Source of the DNA: Acholeplasmatales bacterium | Lineage (GTDB): Bacteria > Bacillota_I > Bacilli_A > Acholeplasmatales > Anaeroplasmataceae | DNA: 61,801 nucleotides | Assembly (NCBI GenBank): GCA_017454375.1 | Contig: JAFTDB010000003.1 | Span: forward strand, 1-61,801 | Direction: 5' to 3' | Shown: positions 44,376-56,873 of the stretch, piece by piece | Layout of the letters: every line of letters begins with the position of its first letter | How positions within the stretch are numbered: position 1 is the first letter of the stretch | Program-made: the position numbers and the translations under genes | Notes under the pieces: model-generated | What the model was told of the DNA's origin: nothing | Databases searched by the model: none | The model's input: only the letters and a program-made list of their open reading frames with translations

Positions 44376-46034
44376 TTAATTCTTAGCTTTTATCAATCCT
44401 TCATATATGAATATATCTTTATATTCTTTCTTAATCTTATTAACTGTTGTCTTATTTGGATCAACAATAAATAATGTAGGACCACTGCCACTTAAAAATA
44501 TGGTAGTGGTTTTATTTATATCATTATACATTTTATTTAAATCAGCATTAAGCTTTAAAGCTGGAGTAGTTAAATCATTAAATATGTTTTCCTTTAATGA
44601 TTTAATATCATCATTTTTTAAAGCATCGATTATGTTATTAATCTTATCAGATTTACTACTGCCATCATATTTATATTCTTTATATACTGCTGCAGTAGAT
44701 AATCCTAATTCTGGTTTTACTAATAATACCTTGATTGGCTTAAAATCAAAATCTAGGGTATTTATAACTTCACCTCTATTAGTACATAGTGCAATCTTAT
44801 TATATAAGAAGAATGGTACATCACTACCTAAGGATGCAGCAATATCATAGATTCGTTTATCCTTCTTATTGATATCATATAGCTCACATAGTCCTAGAAG
44901 TGTAGTAGCGCCATCTGTTGAGCCTCCTGCAAGACCTGCCGCAGCTGGAATATTTTTCTTACAAATGATTTTACATCCACCCTTAATACCAAATGCTTCC
45001 TTGAATGCTTTGGCTGCTTTAACGATGATATTATCATCACCATATGGATTATCCTCTAAGATGATTTCATCATCATATTTAAAATACATTTCATCATATA
45101 AATCAATTGGAGCCATAAGGTTATTAACCTTGTGGTAGCCACCCTCAGTATCCATTACCTCTAGGGCTAGGTTAACCTTAGAATAAGCTTTCTTGTAAAT
45201 ATCCTTTTCCTTTAAGAAATAATTAGACATATTTATAAAATCTTCTATGCCAAGCTCTTCAGCTCTAACTGCAGGTTTATATTTTAAATCGCGCAACATC
45301 TTATTAATTAATTCTTTATCATAATAACCTGATAAATTATTAACAAGTGTTTTTCTTCTCATTGAGAATGCTTCTTTAATTAATTTAAAGAATAAGCCTT
45401 CAGATAATAATTCATATTTATTTTCTTTTAATAAATCAAGACATATTACAGAAGAAGTAACATTAGGTACTGGGGTGAATGCATGTCTATCTACATCAAA
45501 TAATACCTTAGCATTAGCTCTATACATTACCGCAAGTGATAATGCGTTATAATCCTTTGTTTTAGGCTTACTGCATATACGCATACCTACTTCCTTTTGA
45601 ACCATTACTACGTATCTTGTAATAAGCTTAGTTGTGGATAATAATCCTAAGATAATAGGAGTAGTAATATAGTAAGGTAGATTAGCCACTAAATATACCT
45701 TAGATAAATTACCTCTATATTTTTTAATATCAGCCTCAACATCACATGTTAATACATCCTTATTAATTAATTCATAATTGTTATAAAATTGTAATGTATC
45801 CTTTAAAGGCTCTATTAAAGTATAGTCAATTTCATATGCTAAAACAAAGCCAGCCTTCTGACATAATCTCTTAGTTAATGCACCAAGACCGGGTCCTATT
45901 TCAACAACTAATGTATCCTTATCAACCTGTGATTCATTTACTATTCTATCAAGTACTCTTTCATCATGTAGGAAGTTTTGTCCAAATCTCTTTTTGGCTA
46001 CTACTTCACCGCTATGTTTTCTCTTATCTGGCAT
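44376..46034 (-). CDS. In-frame fusion of KsgA (16S rRNA dimethyltransferase) and IspE (CDP-ME kinase)
   Basis: 552 aa in one uninterrupted frame. Residues 1-275 are a complete RsmA/KsgA: KKRFGQNFLHD (14-24), SAM loop EIGPGLG (45-51), catalytic NLPY (118-121), and the C-terminal helical lobe. Residues 281-552 are a complete IspE: AYSKVNLALEV, GHMP ATP loop PAAAGLAGGSTD (363-374), SLGSDVPFF and SGSGPTLF. The two join with only a few linker residues. KsgA dimethylates two adenosines of 16S rRNA; IspE phosphorylates CDP-methylerythritol in isoprenoid synthesis. The genes are neighbours in Bacillus, which suggests loss of a stop and spacer. GGAGGAA lies 7 bases before the ATG; it overlaps rnmV by 34 bases. 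Confidence 0.92.
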   Translation of the reverse strand: MPDKRKHSGEVVAKKRFGQNFLHDERVLDRIVNESQVDKDTLVVEIGPGLGALTKRLCQKAGFVLAYEIDYTLIEPLKDTLQFYNNYELINKDVLTCDVEADIKKYRGNLSKVYLVANLPYYITTPIILGLLSTTKLITRYVVMVQKEVGMRICSKPKTKDYNALSLAVMYRANAKVLFDVDRHAFTPVPNVTSSVICLDLLKENKYELLSEGLFFKLIKEAFSMRRKTLVNNLSGYYDKELINKMLRDLKYKPAVRAEELGIEDFINMSNYFLKEKDIYKKAYSKVNLALEVMDTEGGYHKVNNLMAPIDLYDEMYFKYDDEIILEDNPYGDDNIIVKAAKAFKEAFGIKGGCKIICKKNIPAAAGLAGGSTDGATTLLGLCELYDINKKDKRIYDIAASLGSDVPFFLYNKIALCTNRGEVINTLDFDFKPIKVLLVKPELGLSTAAVYKEYKYDGSSKSDKINNIIDALKNDDIKSLKENIFNDLTTPALKLNADLNKMYNDINKTTTIFLSGSGPTLFIVDPNKTTVNKIKKEYKDIFIYEGLIKAKN

Positions 46035-46555
46035 ACTATTTCCTCCAATTCTGAATATGATAAATCCATAATATTTATTCTATTTAAGAATGTTTTAGCG
46101 TTAGGCTTTCCGATGTTTAATCTCTTTGATATTTCGTCACGAATAAGACTAGAATTAATGTCACCGTTAAGTCCTAAATTGAATAAATCATTATTCGTAA
46201 TCACATTCTTTTTAGTAGTGGGACTAAGCACATTATCTAGGGCTTCTTTTATTTCGCTAATAGAAGCGTGCTCAATTCCAACCTTTTTATGATTATTTGA
46301 TATGCAATTTTCTTTTTTTATAAAGGCATGTTTAGCATTAGGAACTACGCTTGATACGATAGTTCTAATCCTTTCACCAGGATAATCTGGATCTGTCATG
46401 ATGATAATGTTTGCCGATTTACTAAGGGATTTTATCATCTCTAGTGTCTCTGGCTTTACCTTTGATCCATCAGTGACGATGCATTCGATGCCTGGAACTG
46501 CCTTTTTGATTTTTTCTAAGTCGTGATATCCTTCACAAACAACTACATTTTTCAT
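46001..46555 (-). CDS. rnmV: Ribonuclease M5
   Basis: 184 aa. Toprim domain with VVVCEGYHDLEKI (Glu8) and MTDPDYPGERIR (Asp pair), then a C-terminal part (GIEHASISEIKEAL ... NDLFNLGLNG). The enzyme matures 5S rRNA in low-GC Gram-positives. The ATG shares one base with the HD-gene stop (TAATG), and the gene overlaps ksgA-ispE, preserving the usual rnmV-ksgA order. Confidence 0.93.
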   Translation of the reverse strand: MKNVVVCEGYHDLEKIKKAVPGIECIVTDGSKVKPETLEMIKSLSKSANIIIMTDPDYPGERIRTIVSSVVPNAKHAFIKKENCISNNHKKVGIEHASISEIKEALDNVLSPTTKKNVITNNDLFNLGLNGDINSSLIRDEISKRLNIGKPNAKTFLNRINIMDLSYSELEEIVCQIRENIAVK

Positions 46556-47961
46556 TATTTTTCAAAGTAGTATATACGATCTATCATCTTGCGTGATGTT
46601 GTAGTGAGCCCTTTAACGATTAGAGAATATTCATCAAGTGGTTTGATATTACCATTTGGAAGTAATACCTTAATATCATTTAAAGATCCTCTACTAGACT
46701 TCAAATAGGCAACACCCTCAATATGAGATTCTAGATAATAATACTTCAATTCCTCTTTGCTGTATTTTTGTTTAATTTCATTTATCTTATCAAGATTAGG
46801 CTCATCAGCTAAATCAACAAATGAATATAGATGTCTATTCATAAATGATGTGCATAATCTCGATAATATTATATCATCACATCGTTCAAATTTCTTTATA
46901 AATCCGTTTACATAAGCATCATCAATTTCAATATATGATGCGACATCATTTGGATTATCAATGATATTTAAAAAATATTCAACACCAGAAGTATCGATTT
47001 TATTTCTAATATCAACGATTCTTCTTAGTATGTTTTCAAGTACTGATTCATATGATCTAGCAATAGGATGGTAATAAACCTGGAAGTACATATGGTATCT
47101 ACTCATAATGTATGATTCAACAGAGTTAACACCAGATGCCCTAATTAATACTCTACCATCAACAATCTTCATACTTCTAAACAAACGGTTAACATCGATA
47201 GTACCATAAACTGCACCAGTGAAGTATGCATCTCTTGACAAGTAATCCATTCTATCAACATCAAGCTGGCTTGAGATTAATGATTCAATAAGTGGATATC
47301 TTCCACCATGATTAATTACATCAGCCGCATCTCTAGCTAAAAATTCACTATAGCTACATAGAATTTTATTAACCTCAGATGTCTTAGATAAGATGATATT
47401 AACAGTCATCCCTTCATGTGGAGCCTTGGTAATATTTTCAAATGAATGAGAATATGGACCATGTCCAATATCATGAAGAAGTGCGGATACTAAAAACAAA
47501 AGCTTTTCATATTCACTTATCTCACTTAGACCTTCAACCTCTTGAATCGCTAAATTTGCCATTTGATAAGCTCCAAGAGAGTGGGTAAATCTAGAATGCT
47601 CCGCTGTTTGAAAAACCATTAAAACACCGCTTAATTGCTTAATACGACGAAGTCTTTGGACTTCCTTAGAGTCAATTAGGTCACTAATTACCTTATAATC
47701 AACCTTGATGTATCCATAAAGTGGATCCTTGAACACCTTAGTTCTAGGTAGCTTTTCAAAGGTTTCATTCTTGATAATTTCTTTGTTAATTTGGATTTCT
47801 TTGTATCTTTTGTCCACAGGCTTTTTAGCATTTTCAGGGATCATCCAGCTGTGTCCTACCTTCATAGCGCCATCGACACGACCACTTTCGCATAAAGCCC
47901 TGATTCGACGTTCCTTAAGTGCCCATTTTGAGACAAAAAAACTAACGTTTTTATAGTTCAT
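46555..47961 (-). CDS. HTH-HD fusion: DNA-binding-like domain plus HD phosphohydrolase
   Basis: 468 aa. Residues 8-55 (SKWALKERRIRALCESGRVD, GAMKVGHSWMIPENAKKP) match the excisionase/MerR-like helix-turn-helix often seen in Firmicute fusions. From ~75 an HD phosphohydrolase follows (KVFKDPLYGYIKVD; EHSRFTHSLGAYQM; HDIGHGPYSHSFE with His163-Asp164; QLDVDRMDYLSRD). The closest relatives I know are YwfO-like HD proteins acting on nucleotides. The added HTH suggests DNA binding. A palindrome lies inside its promoter. It is the first gene of the operon with rnmV and ksgA-ispE. Confidence 0.85.
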   Translation of the reverse strand: MNYKNVSFFVSKWALKERRIRALCESGRVDGAMKVGHSWMIPENAKKPVDKRYKEIQINKEIIKNETFEKLPRTKVFKDPLYGYIKVDYKVISDLIDSKEVQRLRRIKQLSGVLMVFQTAEHSRFTHSLGAYQMANLAIQEVEGLSEISEYEKLLFLVSALLHDIGHGPYSHSFENITKAPHEGMTVNIILSKTSEVNKILCSYSEFLARDAADVINHGGRYPLIESLISSQLDVDRMDYLSRDAYFTGAVYGTIDVNRLFRSMKIVDGRVLIRASGVNSVESYIMSRYHMYFQVYYHPIARSYESVLENILRRIVDIRNKIDTSGVEYFLNIIDNPNDVASYIEIDDAYVNGFIKKFERCDDIILSRLCTSFMNRHLYSFVDLADEPNLDKINEIKQKYSKEELKYYYLESHIEGVAYLKSSRGSLNDIKVLLPNGNIKPLDEYSLIVKGLTTTSRKMIDRIYYFEK

Positions 47962-47978
47962 TTTATCACCACAGCCCC

Positions 47979-48007
47979 ATTATACTGCCTATATCGGCAT
48001 AATACAA
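47979..48007 (-). promoter_or_regulatory. Promoter of the HTH-HD operon
   Basis: On the minus strand TTGTAT and TATAAT with a 17-base spacer. The spacer contains the palindrome TGCC-N6-GGCA. Confidence 0.7.
47986..47999. promoter_or_regulatory. Candidate operator 1, TGCC-N6-GGCA
   Basis: TGCC-TATATC-GGCA lies wholly inside the spacer of the leftward promoter, where a bound protein would block or remodel initiation. Confidence 0.55.
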
Positions 48008-48038
48008 GGGATTTATAGGTAAATTAGCCAATTTATTG

Positions 48039-48052
48039 TGCCGTTATAGGCA
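48039..48052. promoter_or_regulatory. Candidate operator 2, TGCC-N6-GGCA
   Basis: TGCC-GTTATA-GGCA has the same arms and the same spacing as operator 1, 53 bases away (five helical turns), between the divergent promoters. Confidence 0.55.
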
Positions 48053-48092
48053 AAAACCATTTACAAAATTTTGCCTAAAAAATACATTTTTA

Positions 48093-48121
48093 TTGAATAC
48101 AACTATTCTATATGATATAAT
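48093..48121 (+). promoter_or_regulatory. rlbA-recF-gyrB-gyrA promoter
   Basis: TTGAAT and TATAAT, 17-base spacer, 22 bases before the rlbA ATG. Confidence 0.7.
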
Positions 48122-48142
48122 CATATAGAAAGTTGGTATATT

Positions 48143-48345
48143 ATGAAAACAATAAAAATTAATGGTGATTATATCGAGCTTGGAAAGCTTCTAAAAATGG
48201 TGAATGTAATATCTAGCGGCGGTGAGGCTAAATATTATCTACAAGACAATGAAGTTCTTGTAAATGGAGAATTAGAAAATAGAAGAGGTAAGAAGCTTTA
48301 CCCTGGTGATGTGGTAAAGGTTGAAGACGAGGAATACACTATAAA

Positions 48346-48349
<4 letters not shown>
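48143..48349 (+). CDS. rlbA: S4-domain RNA-binding protein RlbA/YaaA
   Basis: 68 aa. ITLGKLLKMVNVI-type S4 start is seen as IELGKLLKMVNVISSGGEAK, then NEVLVNGELENRRGKKLYPGDVV, the usual end of the domain. It is the small gene that sits between dnaN and recF in many Firmicutes, linked to 50S assembly. Here dnaA and dnaN are absent upstream. It overlaps recF by four bases (GTGA). Confidence 0.92.
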
Positions 48350-51284
<2,935 letters not shown>

Positions 51285-51294
51285 GAGGGTAATC

Positions 51295-53868
51295 ATGGCT
51301 GATAAAGAAAAAGACTTAGATTTTATTGCAGCACAGGATGCTCATAAATATGATTATATCGAACAATTAGATATTAATAACAAATTAAAATCATCTTTCT
51401 TAAACTATGCGATGAGTGTTATCATCGCTCGTGCACTTCCTGATGCTAGAGATGGTTTAAAGCCCGTACAACGTCGTATTCTATACGGTATGGGTGAACT
51501 TAAGATCTATTCAAATGTAGCTCATAAAAAGAGCGCCAGAATCGTCGGTGACGTTATGGGTAAGTATCACCCACATGGTGACTCATCAATTTATGAAGCT
51601 ATGGTTAGAATGGCTCAAGATTTCTCTTATCGTTATCCACTAGTTGATGGTCACGGTAACTTTGGTAACCTTGATGGAGATGGTGCAGCCGCAATGCGTT
51701 ATACAGAAGCAAGATTATCAAAGATATCAATGGAAATGCTTCGTGATATCGATAAGAACACAGTTGATTTCATTGATAACTATGATGCAACTGAAACAGA
51801 ACCAACTATCCTACCTTCACGTATTCCTAACCTACTAGTTAATGGTACAACAGGTATCGCTGTAGGTATGGCAACTAATATTCCACCACATAATCTAGGT
51901 GAGGTAATCGATGGTGTTATCGCAATGATTCATAACCCTGATATTACATCAGAGGAATTAATGCAATATATTCCTGGTCCAGACTTCCCTACAGGTGGTA
52001 TTATCCTAGGTAGAGAAGGCTTAAGAAATGCCTATACAACTGGTAATGGTAGCATCGTAATTCGTAGCCAAACTCATATCGATAGACTTGATAATGGTAA
52101 GTCAGAAATCATCGTTACAGAGATTCCATATGGCCTAAATAAATCACGTTTAGTTCAAAGAATTGCCGAGGTTGCAAAGGACAAAATTGTTGATGGTATT
52201 ACAGACCTTCGTGATGAATCAAACATGAATGGTATTAAGATTGTTGTTGAGTTAAGAAAGGATGTAAATCCTGAAGTTATGCTTAACAATTTATACAAAC
52301 ATACCCCACTACAAACAAGCTATGGTATGAACATGGTTTGTCTAGTAGACAATAAGCCAGTTTCTATTACCTTACAACAAGCATTAGACGTTTATTTAAA
52401 GCATCAAATCGATGTTATCACTAGAAGAACTGAATTCGATTTAGCTAAGGCTTTAGCTAGACTACACATCCTAGATGGTCTAATTATTGCTCACGACAAT
52501 ATTGATGAAGTTATCCACATTATTAGAAACACAAATGATGGTACTGAAAAAGAAAAATTAATGACTAGATTCTCACTTGATGATGATCAAGCACAAGCTA
52601 TTCTTGATATGCAACTTAAGAGATTATCTGGTTTAAATACTCAAAAGATTTTAGAAGAACATAAGATGCTAGAAGCTGATTGTGAAAGATATAGAACTAT
52701 CCTATCTTCAGAAGATAATAAGAAAGAATTAATTGAAAATGAGCTTCTAGAAATTAAACAAAAATATGATGATAAGCGTAAGAGTGAAATCTCACTTTCA
52801 AGTGAAATCTCAATTGAAAATGAAGATCTAATTCCAAGAGAGGATGTAATCATTACTGTAACAAAGAATGGTTATGTTAAGAGAATGAAGCAATCTGAAT
52901 ATCGTTCACAATCTCGTGGAGGTGTTGGTATCAGTGGTATCAAGACACACTCAGATGATGATGTCATGATGATTGTTCCAACAATGACTCATGACTACAT
53001 GATGTTCTTTACTAACCTAGGTAGAGTATATTCTATTAAGGGTTATGAAATTCCTGAGGCTACAAGAACAGCTAAGGGTACACCACTTGTAAATATCCTT
53101 GAAATGCAAGATGGTGAATATCTAAAAGCTATTACACCTATTAAGAATATAGAAGATGATTCATTCCTATTCTTCGTAACAAAGAAGGGTGTAGTTAAGA
53201 GAACATCATTATCTCAATTCAAAAACATTAGAAAAACAGGTATCATCGCTATCTCACTTGATGAGGGTGATGAATTATTATCAGTAATGCATACTGATGG
53301 CCAAAGAGAGATTGTTCTTGGTGCATCTAATGGTAAGGCAATCCACTTCAACGAATCAGACGTTAGAGTAATTGGTAGAAATGGTGCCGGTGTTAGAGGT
53401 ATGAGACTAGCAGATGATGATTATCTAGTTGGTGCCGCTTGCGTAACAGAAGAACAAAAAGAAATTCTAGTAGTTACATCTAAGGGCTTTGGTAAACGTT
53501 CAACAATTGATGAATATCGTATCCAAGGTAGAGGTGGTCAAGGTGTTAAAGCCTTAAATACTACTGAACGTAATGGTAAGCTAGTAGCCTTAACAAGCGT
53601 ATCAGAGGATAATGACTTAATTATCACAACTGATAAGGGTATGGTTATTAGAATGCATGTTGCAGATATTTCTGAAACAGGTAGAGCTGCCCAAGGTGTT
53701 ATCCTTGTAAGATTAAAAGATACTCATTCAATCGCTACAATCGCTGTAGTTGATAAAGAAGAGGATGAGCCTGAATTCGAAGGCGAAGTAAAGGCTGAGG
53801 GTGAAGTATCAGTAGAAGCTACAGAAGCAAAAGCTGAAGCAGAAACTACTGAACCAACTGAAGAATAG
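51295..53868 (+). CDS. gyrA: DNA gyrase subunit A
   Basis: 857 aa. Catalytic Tyr in [11 protein letters not shown]; quinolone region [15 protein letters not shown] with Ser and Glu at the two usual resistance positions, i.e. the susceptible type. Six-blade C-terminal domain with a GyrA-box (QSRGGVG) that sets it apart from ParC. The last ~30 residues are an acidic Glu/Ala/Thr tail. GGAGG lies before the ATG; a terminator follows. Confidence 0.97.
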   Translation: MADKEKDLDFIAAQDAHKYDYIEQLDINNKLKSSFLNYAMSVIIARALPDARDGLKPVQRRILYGMGELKIYSNVAHKKSARIVGDVMGKYHPHGDSSIYEAMVRMAQDFSYRYPLVDGHGNFGNLDGDGAAAMRYTEARLSKISMEMLRDIDKNTVDFIDNYDATETEPTILPSRIPNLLVNGTTGIAVGMATNIPPHNLGEVIDGVIAMIHNPDITSEELMQYIPGPDFPTGGIILGREGLRNAYTTGNGSIVIRSQTHIDRLDNGKSEIIVTEIPYGLNKSRLVQRIAEVAKDKIVDGITDLRDESNMNGIKIVVELRKDVNPEVMLNNLYKHTPLQTSYGMNMVCLVDNKPVSITLQQALDVYLKHQIDVITRRTEFDLAKALARLHILDGLIIAHDNIDEVIHIIRNTNDGTEKEKLMTRFSLDDDQAQAILDMQLKRLSGLNTQKILEEHKMLEADCERYRTILSSEDNKKELIENELLEIKQKYDDKRKSEISLSSEISIENEDLIPREDVIITVTKNGYVKRMKQSEYRSQSRGGVGISGIKTHSDDDVMMIVPTMTHDYMMFFTNLGRVYSIKGYEIPEATRTAKGTPLVNILEMQDGEYLKAITPIKNIEDDSFLFFVTKKGVVKRTSLSQFKNIRKTGIIAISLDEGDELLSVMHTDGQREIVLGASNGKAIHFNESDVRVIGRNGAGVRGMRLADDDYLVGAACVTEEQKEILVVTSKGFGKRSTIDEYRIQGRGGQGVKALNTTERNGKLVALTSVSEDNDLIITTDKGMVIRMHVADISETGRAAQGVILVRLKDTHSIATIAVVDKEEDEPEFEGEVKAEGEVSVEATEAKAEAETTEPTEE

Positions 53869-53879
53869 TAACAAAAAAT

Positions 53880-53909
53880 GGTAATCACAAATTGTGGTTA
53901 CCTTTTTTT
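53880..53909 (+). terminator. Terminator of the gyrase operon
   Basis: GGTAATCAC, AAATT, GTGGTTACC (one wobble), then seven T. Confidence 0.85.
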
Positions 53910-53966
53910 CTTTACTTATGAAAAACGCTTTAAAAAATAAATATGATTTATTTTTAATATAGGTGT

Positions 53967-53974
53967 GGTATAAT
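53967..53974 (+). promoter_or_regulatory. prs promoter, extended -10
   Basis: TATAAT at 53969-53974 is preceded by TGTGG; no good -35 is seen, so an extended -10 type is likely. Confidence 0.5.
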
Positions 53975-54015
53975 AACAACTGGAGTTTAAATTTTTTTGG
54001 AGGAAATTATTAACA

Positions 54016-54999
54016 ATGTCTATTTTATTAGGTAAGAAAATTAAACTTTTTGCTTTAGGTGCTAACCCAGAGCTAGCACAGGAAATTGCTGACTCAATCG
54101 GAATTCCACTTTCTGATTGCGAAGTTGATCACTTTGCTGATGGTGAAATCAATGTCCAAATTAATGAAACTGTACGTGGACATCATGTATTTATTGTTCA
54201 ACCAACATCAACACCAGTAAACGATCACTTAATGGAACTACTTATTATGTGCGATGCACTTAAACGTGCTTCAGCTAGAACTATCAATCTAATTATCCCT
54301 TATTATGGATATTCTAGACAAGATAGAAAAACAAAAAGCCGTCAACCTATCAGTGCTAAATTAGTTGCTGACCTATTAACAGTTGCCGGTGCTACACGTG
54401 TTATCGTTATGGATATTCACGCAGCCCAAATTCAAGGCTTCTTCAATATCCCAGTTGATAACTTCATGGGTTTACCTATCCTATGTAACTATTTAATGGA
54501 TAAGCACCTAGAAGATGTAGTTGTAGTATCACCAGACCATGGTGGTGCAGTAAGAGCTCGTGAATATGCTAAAATTCTTAACGCATCTATCGCTATCATT
54601 GATAAGCGTAGACCAGAGCCTAACAAAGCCGAAGTTATGAACATCATCGGTGAGGTTGCTGGAAAGACTTGTATCATGGTAGACGATATGGTTGATACAG
54701 CAGGTACAATGACTGCTGGTGCACAAGCATTAATGAATGCAGGTGCTAAGGAAGTATATGCTGCATGTACACATGGCGTATTATCAGGAGCTGCAGTTGA
54801 AAGAATTCAAAATTCTTGCTTAAAGGAAGTTATTATAACTAATACAATCAAATTACCTGAAGAAAAGAAAATCGATAAGATTAAAGTATTAAGTGTTGGT
54901 AATCTACTTGGTCATGGTATTCTAAAGATTTTATCTGATGAACCATTATCAGGATTATTCACTTATTCTTATAATAAAGAAAAGAACGAAAAAATCTAA
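54016..54999 (+). CDS. prs: Ribose-phosphate pyrophosphokinase
   Basis: 327 aa. [30 protein letters not shown] N-terminal features, flexible loop [29 protein letters not shown], and PRPP loop [12 protein letters not shown] are intact. It makes PRPP from ribose 5-phosphate and ATP. GGAGGAA lies upstream. The stop shares a base with the pth ATG. Confidence 0.96.
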   Translation: MSILLGKKIKLFALGANPELAQEIADSIGIPLSDCEVDHFADGEINVQINETVRGHHVFIVQPTSTPVNDHLMELLIMCDALKRASARTINLIIPYYGYSRQDRKTKSRQPISAKLVADLLTVAGATRVIVMDIHAAQIQGFFNIPVDNFMGLPILCNYLMDKHLEDVVVVSPDHGGAVRAREYAKILNASIAIIDKRRPEPNKAEVMNIIGEVAGKTCIMVDDMVDTAGTMTAGAQALMNAGAKEVYAACTHGVLSGAAVERIQNSCLKEVIITNTIKLPEEKKIDKIKVLSVGNLLGHGILKILSDEPLSGLFTYSYNKEKNEKI

Positions 55000-55562
55000 T
55001 GAAGCTAATTGTTGGTCTTGGTAATCCTGGCAAGGATTACGAAAACACAAGACACAATATGGGTTGGATGGCTATAGACAGCTATTGTAAGGAATATGGC
55101 ATAGAAATGCATCTAGAACCTAAATTTCAAGGCCTAATGGCCCAAATTAAGGTTAACGGTGAAAAGGCCATATTACTAAAGCCAGTAACCTACATGAACT
55201 TATCAGGTGAATCAGTTATTAAGGTTGTAAACTTTTATAAAATAGATATTAATGATATATTAGTATTTTCTGATGATCTTGATAGTCCATTTGGCCGTGT
55301 AAGAGTTAGATCTAAAGGAAGCGATGGTGGACATAATGGCCACAAGAACATCACAGCTCATTTAGGATCTAATGAATACAAGAGAGTCAAAATAGGAATT
55401 GATAGATCAGAAAACATATCCGTAATCGATTGGGTATTAAAGAAATACACAAAAGATGAGCTAGAGAAGCTTACTAGCGTCTTTGAGAAAACAAATGAAT
55501 TAATAAATGAATTTATTAATGGAACAGATTTTGATAAAATTAAATCGAAATATTCAATGTAA
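54999..55562 (+). CDS. pth: Peptidyl-tRNA hydrolase
   Basis: 187 aa. GLGNPGKDYENTRHNMGW with catalytic His20, KPVTYMNLSGESV and SDDLDSPFGRVRVRSKGS / GGHNGHKNI are all family signatures. It rescues peptidyl-tRNA. It overlaps prs by one base, the usual Bacilli neighbourhood. Confidence 0.95.
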   Translation: MKLIVGLGNPGKDYENTRHNMGWMAIDSYCKEYGIEMHLEPKFQGLMAQIKVNGEKAILLKPVTYMNLSGESVIKVVNFYKIDINDILVFSDDLDSPFGRVRVRSKGSDGGHNGHKNITAHLGSNEYKRVKIGIDRSENISVIDWVLKKYTKDELEKLTSVFEKTNELINEFINGTDFDKIKSKYSM

Positions 55563-55613
55563 GGCTACCTAAACGCGGCCTTATATTAATCTATAATCAA
55601 AAAGGAGGATATT

Positions 55614-56567
55614 ATGGATTTTATATTACAAAAAATAAAGGAATATAACAGAATCATAATTCATGGTCATTATAGACCAGATGGAGATTGTATTGGCTCT
55701 CAATATGGTCTTTATAACATAATTAAGGATTCATTCCCAGAAAAGGAAGTATATATTACTGGTGAGGTTAGTAATTATGTTGCATTCGTTGGTGAACCAA
55801 CTAGAGTAGATGAGGAGCTATTCAAGGGTGCATTATCAATTTGTGTTGACTGTGCAACTAAGGATAGATTATCAGATACTAGAATTGATTTAGCAGACTA
55901 TGTAATTAAAATTGACCACCATCCAGCAGTAGATCAATATGGTGATTATAATTATGTTGATGACCTATCTCCTGCTTGTGCACAAATCATCACTGAATTC
56001 TATTTAAAATTCCAAGATGAGCTTGTATTATCAAAGACAGCCGCAACTGCCCTATATGTTGGTATTTCAACAGATACAGGCAGATTCAAATTTGATTCAG
56101 TTACATCAAAGACATTCAATGTTGCTGGTGTACTAGTTGATAAGGGCGTAGATTTATCTTATGTTGATAACCATCTATCAGTTGAAACATTAGAATCATT
56201 AAAGCTAAAGGGTTATGTATTAACTCATTTCCACATGACTGAAGCAGGATTCGCTTATATCGTTATGGATAGAAAGACAATTGCTGAATACGGCGTATCT
56301 GATGAGGATGCTGCTGCACAAGTATCAACAATTTCTACAATCGATGGTTGTCCAGTATGGGCTATCTTCGTAGAATATCCTGAAGAAATCAGAATTAGAC
56401 TAAGAAGCCGTGGACCAGTTATCAATGATCTAGCTACTAAATATGAAGGTGGCGGACATCCAAAGGCAGCTGGTGGCAAGCTTAAAAATTGGGAACAATT
56501 AGCTGACTTTATTAAGGATGCTGATGAACTCGTAAATAATTACAAAAAAAATGCTTGCAATGAGTAA
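55614..56567 (+). CDS. DHH/DHHA1 phosphoesterase, NrnA-like
   Basis: 317 aa. HGHYRPDGDCIGSQYGL, CVDCATKDRL, DHHPAVDQYGDYN and GGGHPKAAGGKL are the DHH and DHHA1 motifs. Relatives degrade short RNAs and 3'-phosphoadenosine-5'-phosphate. AAGGAGG precedes the ATG. It is separated from pth by 51 bases. Confidence 0.9.
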   Translation: MDFILQKIKEYNRIIIHGHYRPDGDCIGSQYGLYNIIKDSFPEKEVYITGEVSNYVAFVGEPTRVDEELFKGALSICVDCATKDRLSDTRIDLADYVIKIDHHPAVDQYGDYNYVDDLSPACAQIITEFYLKFQDELVLSKTAATALYVGISTDTGRFKFDSVTSKTFNVAGVLVDKGVDLSYVDNHLSVETLESLKLKGYVLTHFHMTEAGFAYIVMDRKTIAEYGVSDEDAAAQVSTISTIDGCPVWAIFVEYPEEIRIRLRSRGPVINDLATKYEGGGHPKAAGGKLKNWEQLADFIKDADELVNNYKKNACNE

Positions 56568-56583
56568 TAATTTGTAGTATATT
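56555..56583 (+). promoter_or_regulatory. tRNA-Gln promoter
   Basis: TTGCAA and TATATT with a 17-base spacer; the -35 overlaps the 3' end of the DHH gene. Confidence 0.6.
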
Positions 56584-56585
56584 AT

Positions 56586-56607
56586 CTAGGTGCGACACTG
56601 CACCTAG
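56586..56607 (+). promoter_or_regulatory. Hairpin between the tRNA-Gln promoter and the tRNA
   Basis: CTAGGTGC, GACACT, GCACCTAG: a perfect 8-bp dyad right after the -10 box and 8 bases before the tRNA. It may be a leader hairpin or operator; its role is unknown. Confidence 0.45.
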
Positions 56608-56615
56608 TAAAATAT

Positions 56616-56690
56616 AGGAATATAGCCAAGCGGTAAGGCAAGGGACTTTGACTCCCTCACGCGCTGGTTCGAATCCAGCTATTCCTGCCA
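56616..56690 (+). tRNA. tRNA-Gln (anticodon UUG)
   Basis: 75 nt. Acceptor AGGAATA/TATTCCT, D arm TAGCCAAGCGGTAAGGCA, anticodon stem AGGGA/TCCCT with loop CTTTGAC (TTG), T arm CTGGTTCGAATCCAG, encoded CCA. Confidence 0.94.
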
Positions 56691-56703
56691 TCCTTGAAAA
56701 ACA

Positions 56704-56732
56704 AGACCATGTTTGATACATGGTCTTTTTTG
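56704..56732 (+). terminator. Terminator of tRNA-Gln
   Basis: AGACCATGT, TTGAT, ACATGGTCT and a T run. The IS200/IS605 element begins just beyond it. Confidence 0.85.
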
Positions 56733-56873
56733 TTTATCATTAATCATCGAGAATACTCCACCCTCTATAGGTTGGAGATGAATCGTACAATTTATATAAT
56801 AATTGATTGTAAGCGAGCATAAAATATGGTATAATATATGTAGGTGGTAAATACAATATTTGAGGTAATTTCA

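Noticed and set aside
44376..46034. Two separate genes, ksgA and ispE, split by a missed stop
   Set aside because: The frame is unbroken with only a few linker residues and no ribosome site at the junction, so a fusion is reported; sequencing error remains possible.
47962..48142. Chromosomal origin at the recF-gyrB block
   Set aside because: No cluster of TTATCCACA-like boxes and no dnaA or dnaN; the gap is only 181 bases.
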